A DNA stretch of 64,000 nt from Fallopia convolvulus (Eukaryota > Streptophyta > Magnoliopsida > Caryophyllales > Polygonaceae): assembly GCA_964016875.1 (NCBI GenBank), contig OZ024724.1, positions 38,029,786-38,093,785 of the forward strand. The letters run 5' to 3'. A program made the translations under genes and the position numbers. The notes beneath the pieces were generated by a model that did not search any database, was not told the DNA's origin, and was given only the letters and a program-made list of their open reading frames with translations. This document shows, piece after piece, positions 35,277 through 47,422 of this stretch (positions are counted from its first letter, which is position 1; each line of letters begins with the position of its first letter).

Positions 35277-38101
35277 TGTAACACCCCTATTTCACAACAT
35301 TGGGTATTACCGCCAGTGGCCTCGGACTTTACCGTCCAAAGTCACCCAAAACTTTTAGAATAATATTGAACTTATAAGATGCGGAAATTAACGTAATTTA
35401 TACAATAAAAAGGATGTTCTCGAAAGAGACTTGGTTCTTTAAGATGAAATTGACTAAAAGCGGAATTTTATTTATTGATAAGAACTTTCGTTCATTACAT
35501 TGAGAGTCGTTTTACAAATGTAGCAGCAGAAAGTAAAGCCTATTTAGAAATGGTTTAAAAGACATAATTAAAAATATAAGCATGTTTTCCCAAGACAACT
35601 CATGTGATGATGATTTTCTTGGTTAAAAAAAAATAGGAAGAGTTGGTGCACTATCTTCGGAATGCCTCGCACTTATGAGAATTCCTTCCTTCCTTCAACG
35701 TCGTCCTGCCTTGACCTTCGATTCTCGCCTAACGCTTCTAGAACCTTCTGGACTTTTTCTTCATCACTTCGGTGTTCATTCCTACAGTCTGACATTTGTC
35801 GCGAAGGGCGAGAAATACCATGCAAAAATGCGGAAGTAGGGGAATTAGTCTAAGGAGACTAAACAAGTGAGAATGGAACTTCTCAAAGGTATTTTGGTAA
35901 TTTATAATATTCGAGATATATTATCGGGATATGTTTTAAGATATAGGTGTTTATGTGGGCATAACGGGACGGAGAAGAGTGTATCTCAAGAGAAGATAAC
36001 TCGTTAATCGAGAGAAGAACTACGATATTGTAGACTTCTTTTTAGAGTAGGGAGTATGTTGGGAACGTTATTAATTCATACAAGTTTTTGAGTACCTCTC
36101 GCGCCCTTGCGAACCGAGAGCTGGATCGATCATTTGAGATCGGTTCGGTTTTGGTGTCTTTTAATTGTGCATTGGGCACTTATCTTGTATAGTGATGAAA
36201 ACTTTCACTTACGTTGACGTATTTTAAGAGAGTGGGGGGCCATATACCAGCCCGGACCACTGACAGGAACAAAAGTTCCGGCACTTAGCTAGAGTGCCTA
36301 CGTCCCTCCGAGGCGTAGGAGCGGACATGGATCATGATCGGCAAGTCGTAATTTGTGCATGGTGGCAATACGACTTTAGTGGGTTATATAGAGGTGCCGG
36401 GTTAGGCCCGCACCCCTTACTATTTCATCCAAACCGATCTCGAAAAGAGATCGTAAACAATCAAGGTCACAAACAAGACTAGCATAATAGTCCTATCGAA
36501 TATTTAACTAACAGAATAACGATAACAATGGGGTCATTAATTCTAGCAATCGATATTCCTAGGTTCGTTTTATTATTAGCAAACAAATGGTTCCCAACAT
36601 CGAGAAATTTCATGAAACGAATTTATTAAGGCTTCAAGGAGAAATTCCACTTGCCTTTGCTTTTACGATAGCGGACTAGCGAGATAGCGGAAAACGTTGT
36701 TCACGACTTAGAACGGAAACTCGACCTATTGACACGGAATTTTATGCACGAGCTTTAATAAGAATTTTCTTTGAATTCTTTTAGAGTTTTGACATTCTCT
36801 TATATTTTCATTATAAGAGAATAAAATCTCTTATCTAGTATAATATAGTTGACTTATTTGATTTTATCTAATTCAACTAACAAGATCCCTAGGCCATTAT
36901 TTTAATTTATTAACTTTGTAATTCTAATAATATTAATATGAGGCATATTTGATTTATATTAAAAAGGATTAAAACAATTTAATAAAGTATTGGATAGAAT
37001 TTTATACATCCTATTGATTTGTACGTATAGTACACAGAGGAAAGCCAGGGGAGGAGGGCGGCACACCAGGGCAGACCGACGACGGGCTGGTGGTGGCTCG
37101 GCTGGGCAGTGGCGGCGCACAGGCGGATCAGGGGCGGCTCGGAGGTGACTCAACGGTGACCCGGGGGTGGTCCGGTGAAGCTTGGAGGGATTTTAATGGA
37201 GTTTTGTGGGAAAAATTCAACAATTAGAGGGAGATTTTGTGGCTGATTTTTGGAGGCTTCAGCAAGAACAAATGCTAGAGAGGAAAAGAGAATGGATGTG
37301 TGAATTTTATGATGAATTGAGCCCCTTTATATAGGCAAGAGAGGGCAAGGTAGTGATCCATGACAATTGATTTGCATTAATGGGAGAGAGTTGGATGGGT
37401 AGAGATTGGCCATTGTTGTGCTTGTTGATGATGAGGTAAGATGATGCAATTGTGATGGTCTTGCAAGGAAGAGTGAAGGAAGATGGAAGACACAATGTAC
37501 ACGCATTGGAGAAGCATCAAATCAATCAAGCTCAAATTGACTTTGGAAGAAGAAGAAGAAGAAGAAGGTGACTTTATTATTAAAAGAGTGGTGAATTGAA
37601 TAGATAAGTTACTATAGTCTAGCGGTTTGAGGAGTGTGTATTATAGGGAGATGCAAGAGGTCTCGGGTTTGAGTCCCGACTCTTGACTCCTTTTTATTTA
37701 ATTTACCTTGTATTTATTTTTACCTTGTAGCATTCTTTTATTTAATAAAATTCGAAATTAATAAAGCATTATTTTTATTTGAATGCTTTTATGCCTTCAT
37801 AATCCTTTATAATATATTCTTGAGTTTATTTATTTAATTTATTTAAATTCTATTGTTTAAGAGAAAAAGGATTATAAATTCTATTACTTAAATTCTCTTT
37901 TTATAGAGGAAAATTTCTAAATAGATACTTGACTTGCTTAATATATTAACATAAATTTTTTATTGTCATTGTAGTAAACTTTTGTAACCTTTCATAATAT
38001 AATATGAAATTATAAGGTTTATTATATTCTCTTTTTTAGAGAGAAAAAAATATTGGGATAATTACCCATTTTATTTTATTTCGAATTTAGCGGATATTAC
38101 A
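35277..38101 (-). repeat. 3' LTR of gypsy element 2, 2825 bp
   Basis: Ends TGTAACACCCC and GCGGATATTACA on the plus strand. It matches the right LTR closely up to about 36830, then lacks most of the AT-rich filler. It has a GC-rich stretch at 37030-37180, a TATA box CCTATATAAAGG (minus, 37336-37320) and the antisense tRNA-like unit at 37611-37695. The 62-codon ORF at 36294-36482, also found at 43053-43241, is open in both LTRs but has no motif. Confidence 0.87.
37611..37695 (+). ncRNA. tRNA-like pol III unit inside gypsy LTR (copy 3)
   Basis: Homologous to copies 1 and 2: A-box-like TAGTCTAGCGG, B box GGTTTGAGTCC (one change), the T-arm stem TCGGG/CCCGA, and a TTTTT run at 37691-37695. It is in the diverged element 2 LTR, again antisense. 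Confidence 0.45.
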
Positions 38102-39385
38102 ATAGTACCCTCTTAAAAATTAGTTTCGTCCCCGAAACTAGGAAAGGCTTAGGGCGGTACAAGGTTAACACAGAAGTAGCTACTAACAACTGTGAGGAAA
38201 CAACAAAGGGTCTAGTACCCCCTTAAAGAACATTTCGTTCTTTAGTTAAGGTGATTGTACAAGTAGAAGAATTACTATGGTACCTTTTTCTTAAGGAATC
38301 ATTAAATTAGTATTCTTTAGAAAGATCCCCACATTTGAATTTATGTGATTTAATGAAATACAGGGTTAGGAATGGAGATCCGATTGGTTTTGCTAGCGAA
38401 ACAGGCGGGGGTCAAGCGGTTTTATTCATTAGCTTGAGTTAAACCCAAGTAAGTGCTAGGTTGACTTTCCCATTATAACGGTTGGAATGCTTATAAAATA
38501 AGCACCCTAAACGAAACAAACACTTAACTGTTTCTAGAAAGCGAGTAAGAAGATGATCGCGACTAATTCATTCCATTCTTTTAGAATAGAGTCATTGCGG
38601 AAGAATTCTTTTATGATGGATATTCAATAACTTTCGAGATGAACTCAAAATTTTGAAAGTGTAAGAGCCATGCCTTGGAAGAAGAATCTCGAGTTACGGT
38701 TTCTAAAGAAGTTACTATTGGGATAGGTGATGGTTATCTCCCAAGAGGGAGTAACCATCTTTACGATGTCGTATTCAAATATATTATACTACCGAGAAGT
38801 GGTTCGAGCGTCCCTTTATATTCTATTTTACAGCATTTATAAAAATGTAGTTTTTCGTAAGCAAGGTTAAATTCGAGGGACTAAGTGGTTTCATTCCACC
38901 GATGTGATCAGTATCGGGGAGCGATTTCCAACATAATCGCCTAAAGTGTATATCTTCATAGGAATAAGACCTGAAGTTCTACCTCAACCATGTGGCCAAG
39001 ATGGGAGGTGAAAGTCCATTCTTATTCACCACCATGAATCTATATTGAAACTTTTGATTTTATAACTTAGAATTTCATTATGGTATAAAAGTAACATTTT
39101 GAGGTGAACTTAGTAGTACAATGTATATGTCATAAATTTAAATTAGGGTTTAGCTTGAATGTTCTCTTATATAAGCTACCGATGGAATACAAGCTTTGGT
39201 TCGATACACAAGGATATAATATGATAACCATAATCATAATATAGATTTCAAAAGGAGACACCCTTACGAGGAAGAGTGTCACCGACAGGGTTCGACATTT
39301 CAACTATTGTTGCGATACAAAAGTGCCTTAAGGGAAAAACTAATATGATTACGAAGATTAAACTTGGATAGGAAGGAGGATCCAT
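38102..39385 (-). other. gypsy element 2: polypurine tract and noncoding 3' internal region
   Basis: Minus-strand TTTAAGAGGGTACTATT adjoins the 3' LTR start. The rest matches the same region of element 1 but carries no long ORF and no pol motif. Confidence 0.68.
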
Positions 39386-40680
39386 CTATTCCTCCGAAAC
39401 ATCCGAGGCACAAGGTTTGTCATTTTGGTGCATCTCATAGAGTCGTTGACCTTGACTTTGGGATGTCATCGGTCCTTTTCCTTTATTCTGAGCTGTAGAC
39501 TGCATAGAAGCAGTTCCCGTCTTTCTCTTAGAAAACTGAGGGTACTGGGAGACTGTGTTGGAGCTAGTCTGGCCTGACTGGTTGGCAGTTTGTCTACAGA
39601 ATTGGCGGAGATGTCCGTCTCTCCCACATTTATAGCACTTCCTAGGATCCTTAGTACACTTTTTGTTGATATGCCCGGGTTCTACAATTGTGGAAAATTA
39701 TTCGACCTTTTGTGGATCCCGAGCTTTGGAAGGATTTTGGCCCAACTGGCATGGCTTGTTCTTACTTTTCTTTGACCATTGGGATCCTTGCGGGGAAGTC
39801 GGCCTCTTGAATCCGCTTTGGCTGGAGTGATGAGGCTTCCCTCCACCATTCTTTCTGTGCTCAGGGCCCTTGAGAGTCATTTCCATCCTAAATGCGGCAT
39901 CCAAATATTTCTCTAGAGTCTTGTAAGTGCGATTTACCATCCAAGGTTTGATGGTGTTGCTCATCCAGCGGTGAAAGCGCTTGATCTTCTGCTGCTCTGT
40001 GGTGATCTCGTCCACGGCGTACTGGAGTAGATGATTAAACTTCTTGGTGCGTTCCAGTACACTCAACCCATTGACCTTCGGGGAGTGGAGTTCATCCAAC
40101 TTTTCATCCTTCATTGCTTCTGAGAAGAAACGGTGCATCATCTTATCTTTGAACATAGCCCAGCTCAAATCGAGGCGAGTGGACAGACTAGAGCTTTCCC
40201 ACCATTCACCTGCTTCATCCTTCAGCTTCAAAGCAGCCATGTGCACTTTATCTACTTCCGAGCAGTGCAAGTTCCTTAAAAGTCTCTCCACATGGGAGAA
40301 CCAATATTGGATTCTTGAAGGGTCGCCTGTCCCTTCATAGGAATCCGGCTTCATGGCATTGAAGGTTTTGATTGCCTCCGCGGAGCTGACTTCCTTCTGT
40401 TTCTTGGGAATGACCTCAGCTCCTTGGGCTTCACCTTGCCCTTCTTCTATAATTTCTGCATTTACTGGGTTCGGTACTACTGCGGGGATGGACGGTTGTA
40501 CTATTTGTTGCACCATCGTGCGGAGAGCTTCCATAACGCCCTCATTGATTACGACTGGAAGGACATGTGCTTGAGGTTGATTAGCCGGGGGTAGACCTCG
40601 GATCTCGGAGTGACTTTCATTGTTACCCCATCTGGGTTGGCAGGGTCCCTTTGATTTGTTCCGCGCTTAGTGACTACCAT
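39386..40680 (-). pseudogene. gag of gypsy element 2, frameshifted
   Basis: Likely start ATG 40680 (MVVTKRGTNQRDPANPDG). One frameshift near 40625 leads into the long open frame 40534-39698 with the gag core: FNAMKPDSYEGTGDPSRIQY, then KVHMAALKLKDEAGEWWESS, and a basic Ser/Pro-rich C-terminal part. A stop at 39700-39698 and a short deletion destroy the first zinc knuckle; only VEPGHINKKC remains. The second knuckle, CYKCGRDGHLRQFC, is intact, and a Ser/Gln-rich tail runs to TAG at 39386. Gag without protease or RT implies that this element needs a helper. Confidence 0.84.
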
Positions 40681-40938
40681 CTGAAGGGTTTAAGCAAGGT
40701 GGGTTCTTTGTTAATTCATGAATATAGGTAGGAAACGCTCAAGCTTTCAGAGAAGGAGAGAAACTTTATTAGAACTTTTACTTTGAAAGATTACAAAGGC
40801 TTTTATAGTGCAAGCCATTACACTTAAGGACAAGAAAGGAAAACTAAAGTCGACTCGACTTTCCAAGGATAAAATGAAAGTCGAGAGAAGTGGACTAAGT
40901 TCACTTCTTTAGAAAGGAAAGTACAACTAAGACAAATC

Positions 40939-41457
40939 CTAGGAACGGTCGGGGTAACTATACTTATCGAGGAAACTGTCGTCAAAGAGATTCTCATCAA
41001 GAATCCCGCTCTCATTGTCCAGTACTAAGTTGGCTTGTTCAATCTGCTTGCAACGATACGTGCTCCTTGCGCGAAGTTCATTTAATTGGACTTCGACTTG
41101 GAATAGTTTGTCTTGTTCGGCCATTTGTCTGTTTAGCCAGCCTTCTTTGCGCCTCTCTACGAAGTCATAGTTCATGTAACGGATTCGGCTTGGACAGACG
41201 CCTACAGGGGAAGGGACGTCCACATTCTGATAGGACCTTATCTCTTTTGACCACACTCCCTTCCCAAGGTATTCCTTTTCGGGGTTCTCCTCTTCGATAT
41301 TCGCCTCGGGTGTATTTTCCTCTTGTAGTATTCGCTCGTGTTAATCCTCGAGGTTTCTATATGGCAATAGCGGCCATTGAGCAAAAGCCACATCAAGCTC
41401 ATGAGCAGCTTTTCTAGCTTCGTCCCTGATTCGGGTTAGTCTTCTAGTGAGTACCAT
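40939..41457 (-). pseudogene. extra ORF between PBS and gag in gypsy element 2
   Basis: From ATG 41457 (MVLTRRLTRIRDEARKAAHE) 38 codons run to TAA at 41343-41341. The same frame then continues open for 133 codons to the stop at 40939, giving about 171 residues with one nonsense codon. It has an acidic stretch, then the likely helix RRKEGWLNRQMAEQDKLFQV with coiled-coil character, then CKQIEQANLVLDNESGILDE. It aligns with the broken ORF of element 1 at both ends. No known domain is recognised. Confidence 0.55.
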
Positions 41458-42018
41458 TTCTGTAGAAGAGAGAAAGGCGTTTATATAGAATATCCTTTGA
41501 TTCTATGTGACGAAGATATTGGAAGGAAGTTTTGGCATTCTTGGTCATAAAGATTAGACATAAAGATATTAAATTTAAGACTTTTCATTTTCTTGGTCCT
41601 ATTTAGAAAGCCTAGGATTCCTTTTTGAATATTTTCCTAGAAAAGAGCTCTCTAATTTGTAGAAAGTCTTCTAAGATAAGAGTTAAGTTTAAAAGAAAGT
41701 TTTAACGAAAATGATTAAGTTTAAAAGTTGAAATGATTATGCTACTTAAGTTTTTAGAAGGTAAAAAGGAAGTTTCTAAAGATAGAAGTTCTAGAACTAA
41801 ATTCTTAATATTTAAAGTTTTTAACTTTTTAAGGAAAATTCTTAGCTAAGAAGTTTAAGTTAGAGAGTTGACACTTTTAAGTTTCTTAAAGGATATAAAA
41901 AGGGAACTTTCTATAAATAGGAGTTTCGGTTGCGGAAGAAAAAATTTAGGTTTTAAAAGTTGTTGAGTTTTGAAAATTTTCGGTTTTGAAAGTTTTCGGT
42001 TTTGAAAACAAAACGTTC

Positions 42019-42031
42019 GACTCTGATACCA
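42019..42031 (-). other. primer binding site, tRNA-iMet type (element 2)
   Basis: TGGTATCAGAGTC on the minus strand, four bases from the LTR end, with one change from the element 1 site. It confirms minus orientation. Confidence 0.88.
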
Positions 42032-42035
42032 TAAT

Positions 42036-43998
42036 TGTAACACCCCTATTTTACAACATTGGGTATTACCGCCAGTGGCCTCGGACTTTACTGTCCAAAG
42101 TCACCCAAGGCTTATAGAATAATATTGAACTTATAAGATGCGAAAATAAACGTAATTTATATAATAAAAAGGATGCTCTCGAAAGAGGCTTGGTTCTTTA
42201 AGATGAAATTGACTAAAAGCGGAATTTCATTTATTGATAAGAACTTTCGTTCATTACATTGAGAGTCGTTTTACAAATGTAGCAGTAGAAAGTAAAGCCC
42301 ATTTAGAAAGGGTTTAAAAGACGTAATTAAAAATACAAGCATGTTTTCCCAAGACAACTCATGTGATGATGATTTGCTTGGTTAAAAAAAATAGGAAGAG
42401 TTGGTGCACTATCTTCGGAATGCCTCGCTCTTATGAGAATTCCTTCCTTCCTTCAACGTCGTCCTGCCTTGACCTTCGATTCTCCCTTAACGCTTCTCGA
42501 ACCTTCCGGACTTCGTCTTCATCACTTCGGTGTACATTCCTACAGTCTGGCATTTGTCGCGAAGGGCGAGAAATACTAGGCAAAAATGCGGAAGTAGGGG
42601 AATTAGTCTAAGGAGACTAAGCAAGTGAGAATGGAACTTCTCAAGGGTATTTCGGTAATTTATAATATCCGATATATATTATCACGATATGTTTTAAGAT
42701 ATAGGTCTTTATGTGGGGCTTAACGGGATGGAGAAGAGTGTATCTCGAGAGGAGATAACTCGTTAATCGAGAGAAGAACTACGAGATTGTAGACTTCTTT
42801 TTAGAGTAGGGAGTATGTTAGGAACGTTATTAATTCATACAAGTTTTTGAGTACCTCTCGCACCCTTGCGAACCGAGAGATGGATCGATCATTTGAGATC
42901 GGTCCGATTTTGGTGTCTTTTAATTGTGCATTGGGCACTTATCTTGTATAGTGATGAAAACTTTCACTTAGGTTGACGTATTTTAAGAGTGTGGGGGGCC
43001 ATATACCTACCTGAACCACTGACAGGAAAAAAAGTTCCGACACTTAGCTAGAGTGCCTACGTCCCTCCGAGGCGTAGGAGCGGACATGGATCATGATCGA
43101 CAAGTCGTAATTTGTGCATGGTGGCAATACGACTTTAGTGGGTTATATAGAGGTGTCGGGTTAGGCCCGCACCCTTTACTATTTCATCCAAACCGATCTC
43201 GAAAAGAGATCGTAAACAATCAAGGTCACAAACAAGACTAGCATAATAGTCCTATCGAATATTTAAATAACGGAATAACGAAAACAATGGGGTCATTAAT
43301 TCTAGCAATCGTTATTCCTAGGTTTGTTTTATTATTAGCAAGCAAATGGTTCCCAACATCGAGAAATTTCACGAAACGAGTTTATTAAGGCTACAAGGAG
43401 AAATTTCACTTGCCTTTGCTTTTACGATAGCGGACTAGCGAGATAGCGGAAAACGTTCACGAATTGGAACGGAAACTCGACCTATTGACATGGAATTTAT
43501 GCACGGGCTTTAATAAGAATTTTCTTTGAATTCTTTTAGAGTTTTGACATTCTCTTATATTTTCATTATAAGAGAATAACATTCTAAATTATTATTATAA
43601 TAATTTAGGTGGAGCTAAATAAAATAATAATATTCCTTTATTATTATTTCAATTTTGTAATATCCTTTTTATCCTTATAAAATCCTTATTCTTAATACTA
43701 TTCATATTCATTCTTGGAAACGAAATAATATCATTATTTGATTATTAGAAAATTCTTTTATAACTTAACTTGTTATTTTCTTATCATAAATAAGTTAGAA
43801 AATCTTTATGAAATCATATGATATAGTTTTCAACCTTAAAAGATTTATTGTAATTATAATCTTCTTAGGAATTTGAAAAGTCTAATATGCCCTTATAACA
43901 ATATCTTAATATTAATATTATTATAATATTATCTTTTATCAATTAAAATTCATACATTACCTTAAAATACTATTTCTTATTAAATCCTTATTTAGATA
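42036..43998 (-). repeat. 5' LTR of gypsy element 2, cut at its outer end
   Basis: Starts (plus strand) TGTAACACCCC like the left LTR and keeps the AT-rich filler (43670-43998) lost there. It stops abruptly where copia A coding sequence begins. The TATA box and tRNA-like unit expected beyond this point are missing. Confidence 0.85.
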
Positions 43999-44377
43999 TA
44001 TCAAGCTGATGAATAGCCCAAGAGCGCGAAACAACAAGAAGCAAAACTGTGCGAATAGTGGTCGGTTTGACAACCGGACTGAACGACTCATCACAATCAA
44101 TTCCAACCTCCTGAGATTGACCATTAGCAACCAATCGGGCTCTATACCTCTCTAAAGAACCATCAGAGCGAAACTTTTGTCGAAACAACCACATACAACG
44201 GACCACATTAGCCTTTGTAGGCCGAGGAACCAAAACCCAAGTTCCATTACTAATAAGAGCACGATATTCATCGTACATGGCAGTGTTCCAATTCGGGTCT
44301 AAGAGGGCTGTTTTGTGGGAGGTGGGAATGGGGGATAGATGTGTGGAAGGTTTAGTGTGGACATTAAGATCAAACAA
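43988..44377 (-). pseudogene. copia A reverse transcriptase, first 120 residues only
   Basis: Start of a Ty1/copia RT domain (RVT_2): LLDPNWNTAMYDEYRALISN, then TWVLVPRP, ARLVANGQSQEVGIDCDESF and IHQLDIS. It ends before the first catalytic Asp context (normally DVKNAFLHG) and before YVDD, exactly where the gypsy LTR sequence takes over. Confidence 0.87.
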
Positions 44378-44387
44378 GCAGCGTGGT

Positions 44388-44897
44388 TTATGAATACCGG
44401 CTCGTGCCCGAGTGGTCTCTGATGGACAACCGGGACTGGGGGAGGTCGAACCGGTGATGTGCTAAAAGGTGAATCAGCGAGCGCAGGGGATAAACCCGCG
44501 CCCGCGGGGGTAGGGCCACGACCGCGGGATGTGCTAAAAGGTGAATCAGCGAGCGCAGGGGACAAACCCGCGCCCGCGGGGGGTAGGGCCACGACCGCGG
44601 GTGGTGTGGTCGCGCCCGCGGCTTGGCTGGCAGTGGCGGGGTTAAATTTTGAGCCGGGGGAGAGGGCACCAATGTCGATTGAGACGCAGAGTTGGTAGGA
44701 GAACTCGGGACATGGTGGAGGTAAAAAGGATGAGTAGGGTCGTCGGTTTGTAGGAAATCAAATCCGATGGCCGAGGGTGGTTTGAATTTGGAGAAGGGGA
44801 AATCATCTTCATTAAAACTAACATGACGGGACAAAATGATCTTTTGAGTTTGAAGGTCAAGGCATATGTAGCCTCTATGATCGGAAGGGTATCCTTA
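44388..44897 (-). pseudogene. copia A integrase-RT linker, with a 72-bp tandem repeat
   Basis: Continues the integrase frame past a TAA at 44897-44895: SRHVSFNEDDFPFSKFKPPS is the conserved post-integrase segment. Then comes a Pro/Arg-rich stretch caused by a 72-bp GC-rich tandem duplication (44458-44529 and 44530-44602). The duplication is local to this copy. Confidence 0.75.
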
Positions 44898-45965
44898 AAA
44901 GACACATGTAGTAGACCGGGGCTGAAGTTTGTGAGACGTGACAGACGAAAGGTTAGGAAAACAGAGACACCCAAAAACCCGCAGATGATTATCTGTGGGA
45001 TTGACATTATAGAGGACTTGTGTTGGACATTTATTTTTGAGGATTGAGATGGGTAAAATATTGAGAAGATATGAAGCCACATTAATGGCGTAATGCCAAA
45101 AACGAGGTGGGAGAGAAGCATGAATGAGCATGGTTCGATTCATATTGTTAATGGTTCGAATAATGCCTTCTTCTTTGTCGTTTTGTGATGATGTATGTGG
45201 GCAAGAGAATCTAAAAGTTATGTCATGGGTAAGAAAAAATGAATGGAATTGGTTATTGTCGAATTCTTTTCCCATGTCACATTGGAATGATTTAATTTGA
45301 GTAGGAAATTGGGTTTTGACGAAATTGTGGAAACGCACAAAATGCTCAAACACTTGAGATTTATACTTAAGCGGAAAACCCCATAGGAAGTGAGAATAAT
45401 CATCCAAAAACAATAGATTGTATTTATGCCCATCAATACTAGTAATAGGAGACGTCCATAAGTCATTGTAAATAATATCAAAAGGCGACATAGTAATCGT
45501 AAGAAATTTATGAAAAGGTAATCTAACATGTTTTCCTAATTGACATGACTGATAGAAAAACTGAGGCAATTTGTCCTTATTGACTCGAGGAAAAGAAAAC
45601 TGTTGAAGATGACGAAAAACAGGAGCACCGGGGTGACCGACACGAGCATGCAAGATCGGCCAGGACACGGCAAACAGAGATACTGAAGATGACTTGGATG
45701 GTTGACTCGAAAAAGGGTAGAGTTCGTCAGAATTATTACATCTCATTCGATTGGTGTCCGTTTGAAGATCCTTCACAGAAAAGCCAAGAGGGTCAAATTC
45801 AACGGAAACATTATTGTTAGTGGTAAACTGTCTAACAGAAACAAGGTATTTGATAATTTGAGGTGCAACAAGAACATTACGTAGATGTAAGGGTGATGGG
45901 TGGGCTGGGATTGAGGCATTTCCTAAACCCGAAATTGGAATCCGATGACCATTTTCGACTATTAT
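44895..45965 (-). pseudogene. copia A pre-integrase zinc finger and integrase core
   Basis: Gag-pre-integrase (LHARVGHPGAPVFRHL; Cys and His of the HHCC finger partly kept, CQLGKHVRLPF) followed by the integrase core: Asp in NDLWTSP, FLDDYSHFLW, then CDMGKEFDN, and the region that is normally QNGKAER is QNDKEEG. The frame is open upstream of 45776 to about 45965 and ends at a nonsense TAA at 44895. It inserts the cDNA copy in an active element; this one is dead. Confidence 0.87.
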
Positions 45966-46321
45966 CGAATGTAAAGGACTTTAGAAGTAATAGAGGAGAG
46001 TTTATCTGGATTGTTGGCCATGTGTGAGGAGACTCTTGTGTCCATGTACCACGCATTGTCCGGCGGGTATAAAGTCATAGTACTGTAAGCCTGAGCGAGA
46101 TCATTCGGGATTGAGTATCCGAACCTCGGTGTCATAAACATGGTGTTAGCTTGTGGTTGTTGCTGAGGCGGTGCGGCGCCAAGAATGACGGTGTGTTCGG
46201 GTAAGGGCAAGGTGGTTGGTTCCATGCCCCGAAGGACCATTGGTTCTGATTTAGGCCAACCGGAACCGGAATCCAACCGTAAGGAGTTCGCTACAAATTT
46301 ACGGCGGCACCAGTCACCCAC
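45962..46321 (-). pseudogene. copia A protease region, active site changed
   Basis: Contains NAWYMDTRVSSHMANNPD. The retropepsin signature in the family is D-T/S-G, so DTG has become DTR and the Ala after it Val. A frameshift separates it from gag (46291) and another (about 45965) from the integrase frame. Confidence 0.8.
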
Positions 46322-47217
46322 CCGCAGCCACCTCTGTCGCGGCCGCCTCTGCCGTGCCCGCGGCCGCCTCTGCTGCGCCCGCAGCCTGTGTGCCAGCGCC
46401 CGCCGGTCTCCCGCGGAGGCGAGTTTTGCGCTGGATTTTGCAGTGGTGGATTGGAGGAGGTCGAGGCCGTTGTTAGAGCCTTGACGCCGGCGGCAAGAGC
46501 GTCCCGCTTTTCACGTCGGGTCTCTTCGAGTAAGACCATCGATCGTGCTTGAGCGAAATCCGACAATGTTCGTGTTTGTTGGATGAAACTAGCGACTGTA
46601 TCATATTCAAATGATAATCCGACAATCATCTGAATAACCATCTGACGTTGAGTAAGAGGAGAATCAACATTCTTTAATTGATCAGCAAGATCCATGAGTT
46701 GTTGACAGTAGGCCGAAACAGAGGAGAATGATTCCAAACGATAACGGGAGAATTCATTTTGAAGATAGACAGATTTGGTCTCTTTGTTATCTTGGAAGAG
46801 GTTCTTCAACTTGGTCCAAGCCGAAAGAGCAGTAGCATCGGACTATAGGATTGTGAGGAGTAAATCCGACGATATCGTAGCATAGATCCATTGAAGAATG
46901 ATTGCATCCAATTGATCCCAGAGAGCATCATCAACATCAGTGGGGTGTGGGATTGACGCGTCGATATGATTGAGAACGCGATGAGCACGAGCAACGACTT
47001 TAAACAATTCAGCCCACGAGTTGTATTTCGTATTGGATACATCCAAAGTGATTGGAATGAGATTTTTTATGTTGGAGATGGCTAGGGCTGAGTGAAATGC
47101 TTGTTTGGATCCGTGAGATCCGCTTGTCTCCGTGTGTTCCTGGAGAGCGTGAAGCACCGGATCTTTGTTCTTGGGCGTTCCGTCGCCGAAAGAACCGTCT
47201 CCTGTTTTGCCAGACAT
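46291..47217 (-). pseudogene. copia A gag with one internal TAG
   Basis: ATG 47217 (MSGKTGDGSFGDGTPKNKDP). An internal TAG lies at 46845-46843, and the frame stays open to 46291. It holds the gag polypeptide of copia type (UBN2 family): NSWAELFKVVARAHRVLNHI and AWTKLKNLFQDNKETKSVYL, then an Arg/Gly-rich basic tail RSRGGRGHGRGGRDRGG in place of a clear zinc knuckle. Apart from one nonsense codon it is well preserved. Confidence 0.87.
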
Positions 47218-47410
47218 GGCAGAAGGCTAATTTTTGTTAGGGTTTGATGAGCCGAGGGGAGCGGCGTGAAGGACAAGAAGCAGCCGGTTCTAGGATCGGT
47301 CGGTAGGAGAGGCTGGGGATGCGGCACGCGATGGAAGGCGGCCGGTGGGGGACTGCGCGGAGAGAAGGCCGGCGGCAGCGGAGGGGTGGTCGAGGATTAG
47401 GGTTAGGTTT

Positions 47411-47422
47411 CTCGTGATACCA
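47411..47422 (-). other. copia A primer binding site
   Basis: TGGTATCACGAG on the minus strand follows directly after the LTR end ...TCTTACCACA. Its first eight bases match initiator tRNA-Met complementarity. Confidence 0.85.

Larger units (their letters stand above)
35277..43998 (-). mobile_element. gag-only Ty3/gypsy element 2
   Basis: Same family as element 1. On the minus strand: 5' LTR from 43998 (cut) to 42036, PBS 42031-42019, pre-gag ORF 41457-40939, gag 40680-39386, a noncoding part, a polypurine tract just after 38101, and the 3' LTR 38101-35277 (TGTAATATCCGC...GGGGTGTTACA). There are no pol genes. The right LTR breaks off at about 43998, where copia A reverse transcriptase sequence begins, so no target duplication can be checked. 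Confidence 0.87.

Noticed and set aside
36294..43241. Identical-looking 62-codon ORF in both element 2 LTRs
   Set aside because: It is kept open because the LTRs are nearly identical; the matching region of element 1 is not conserved as protein.
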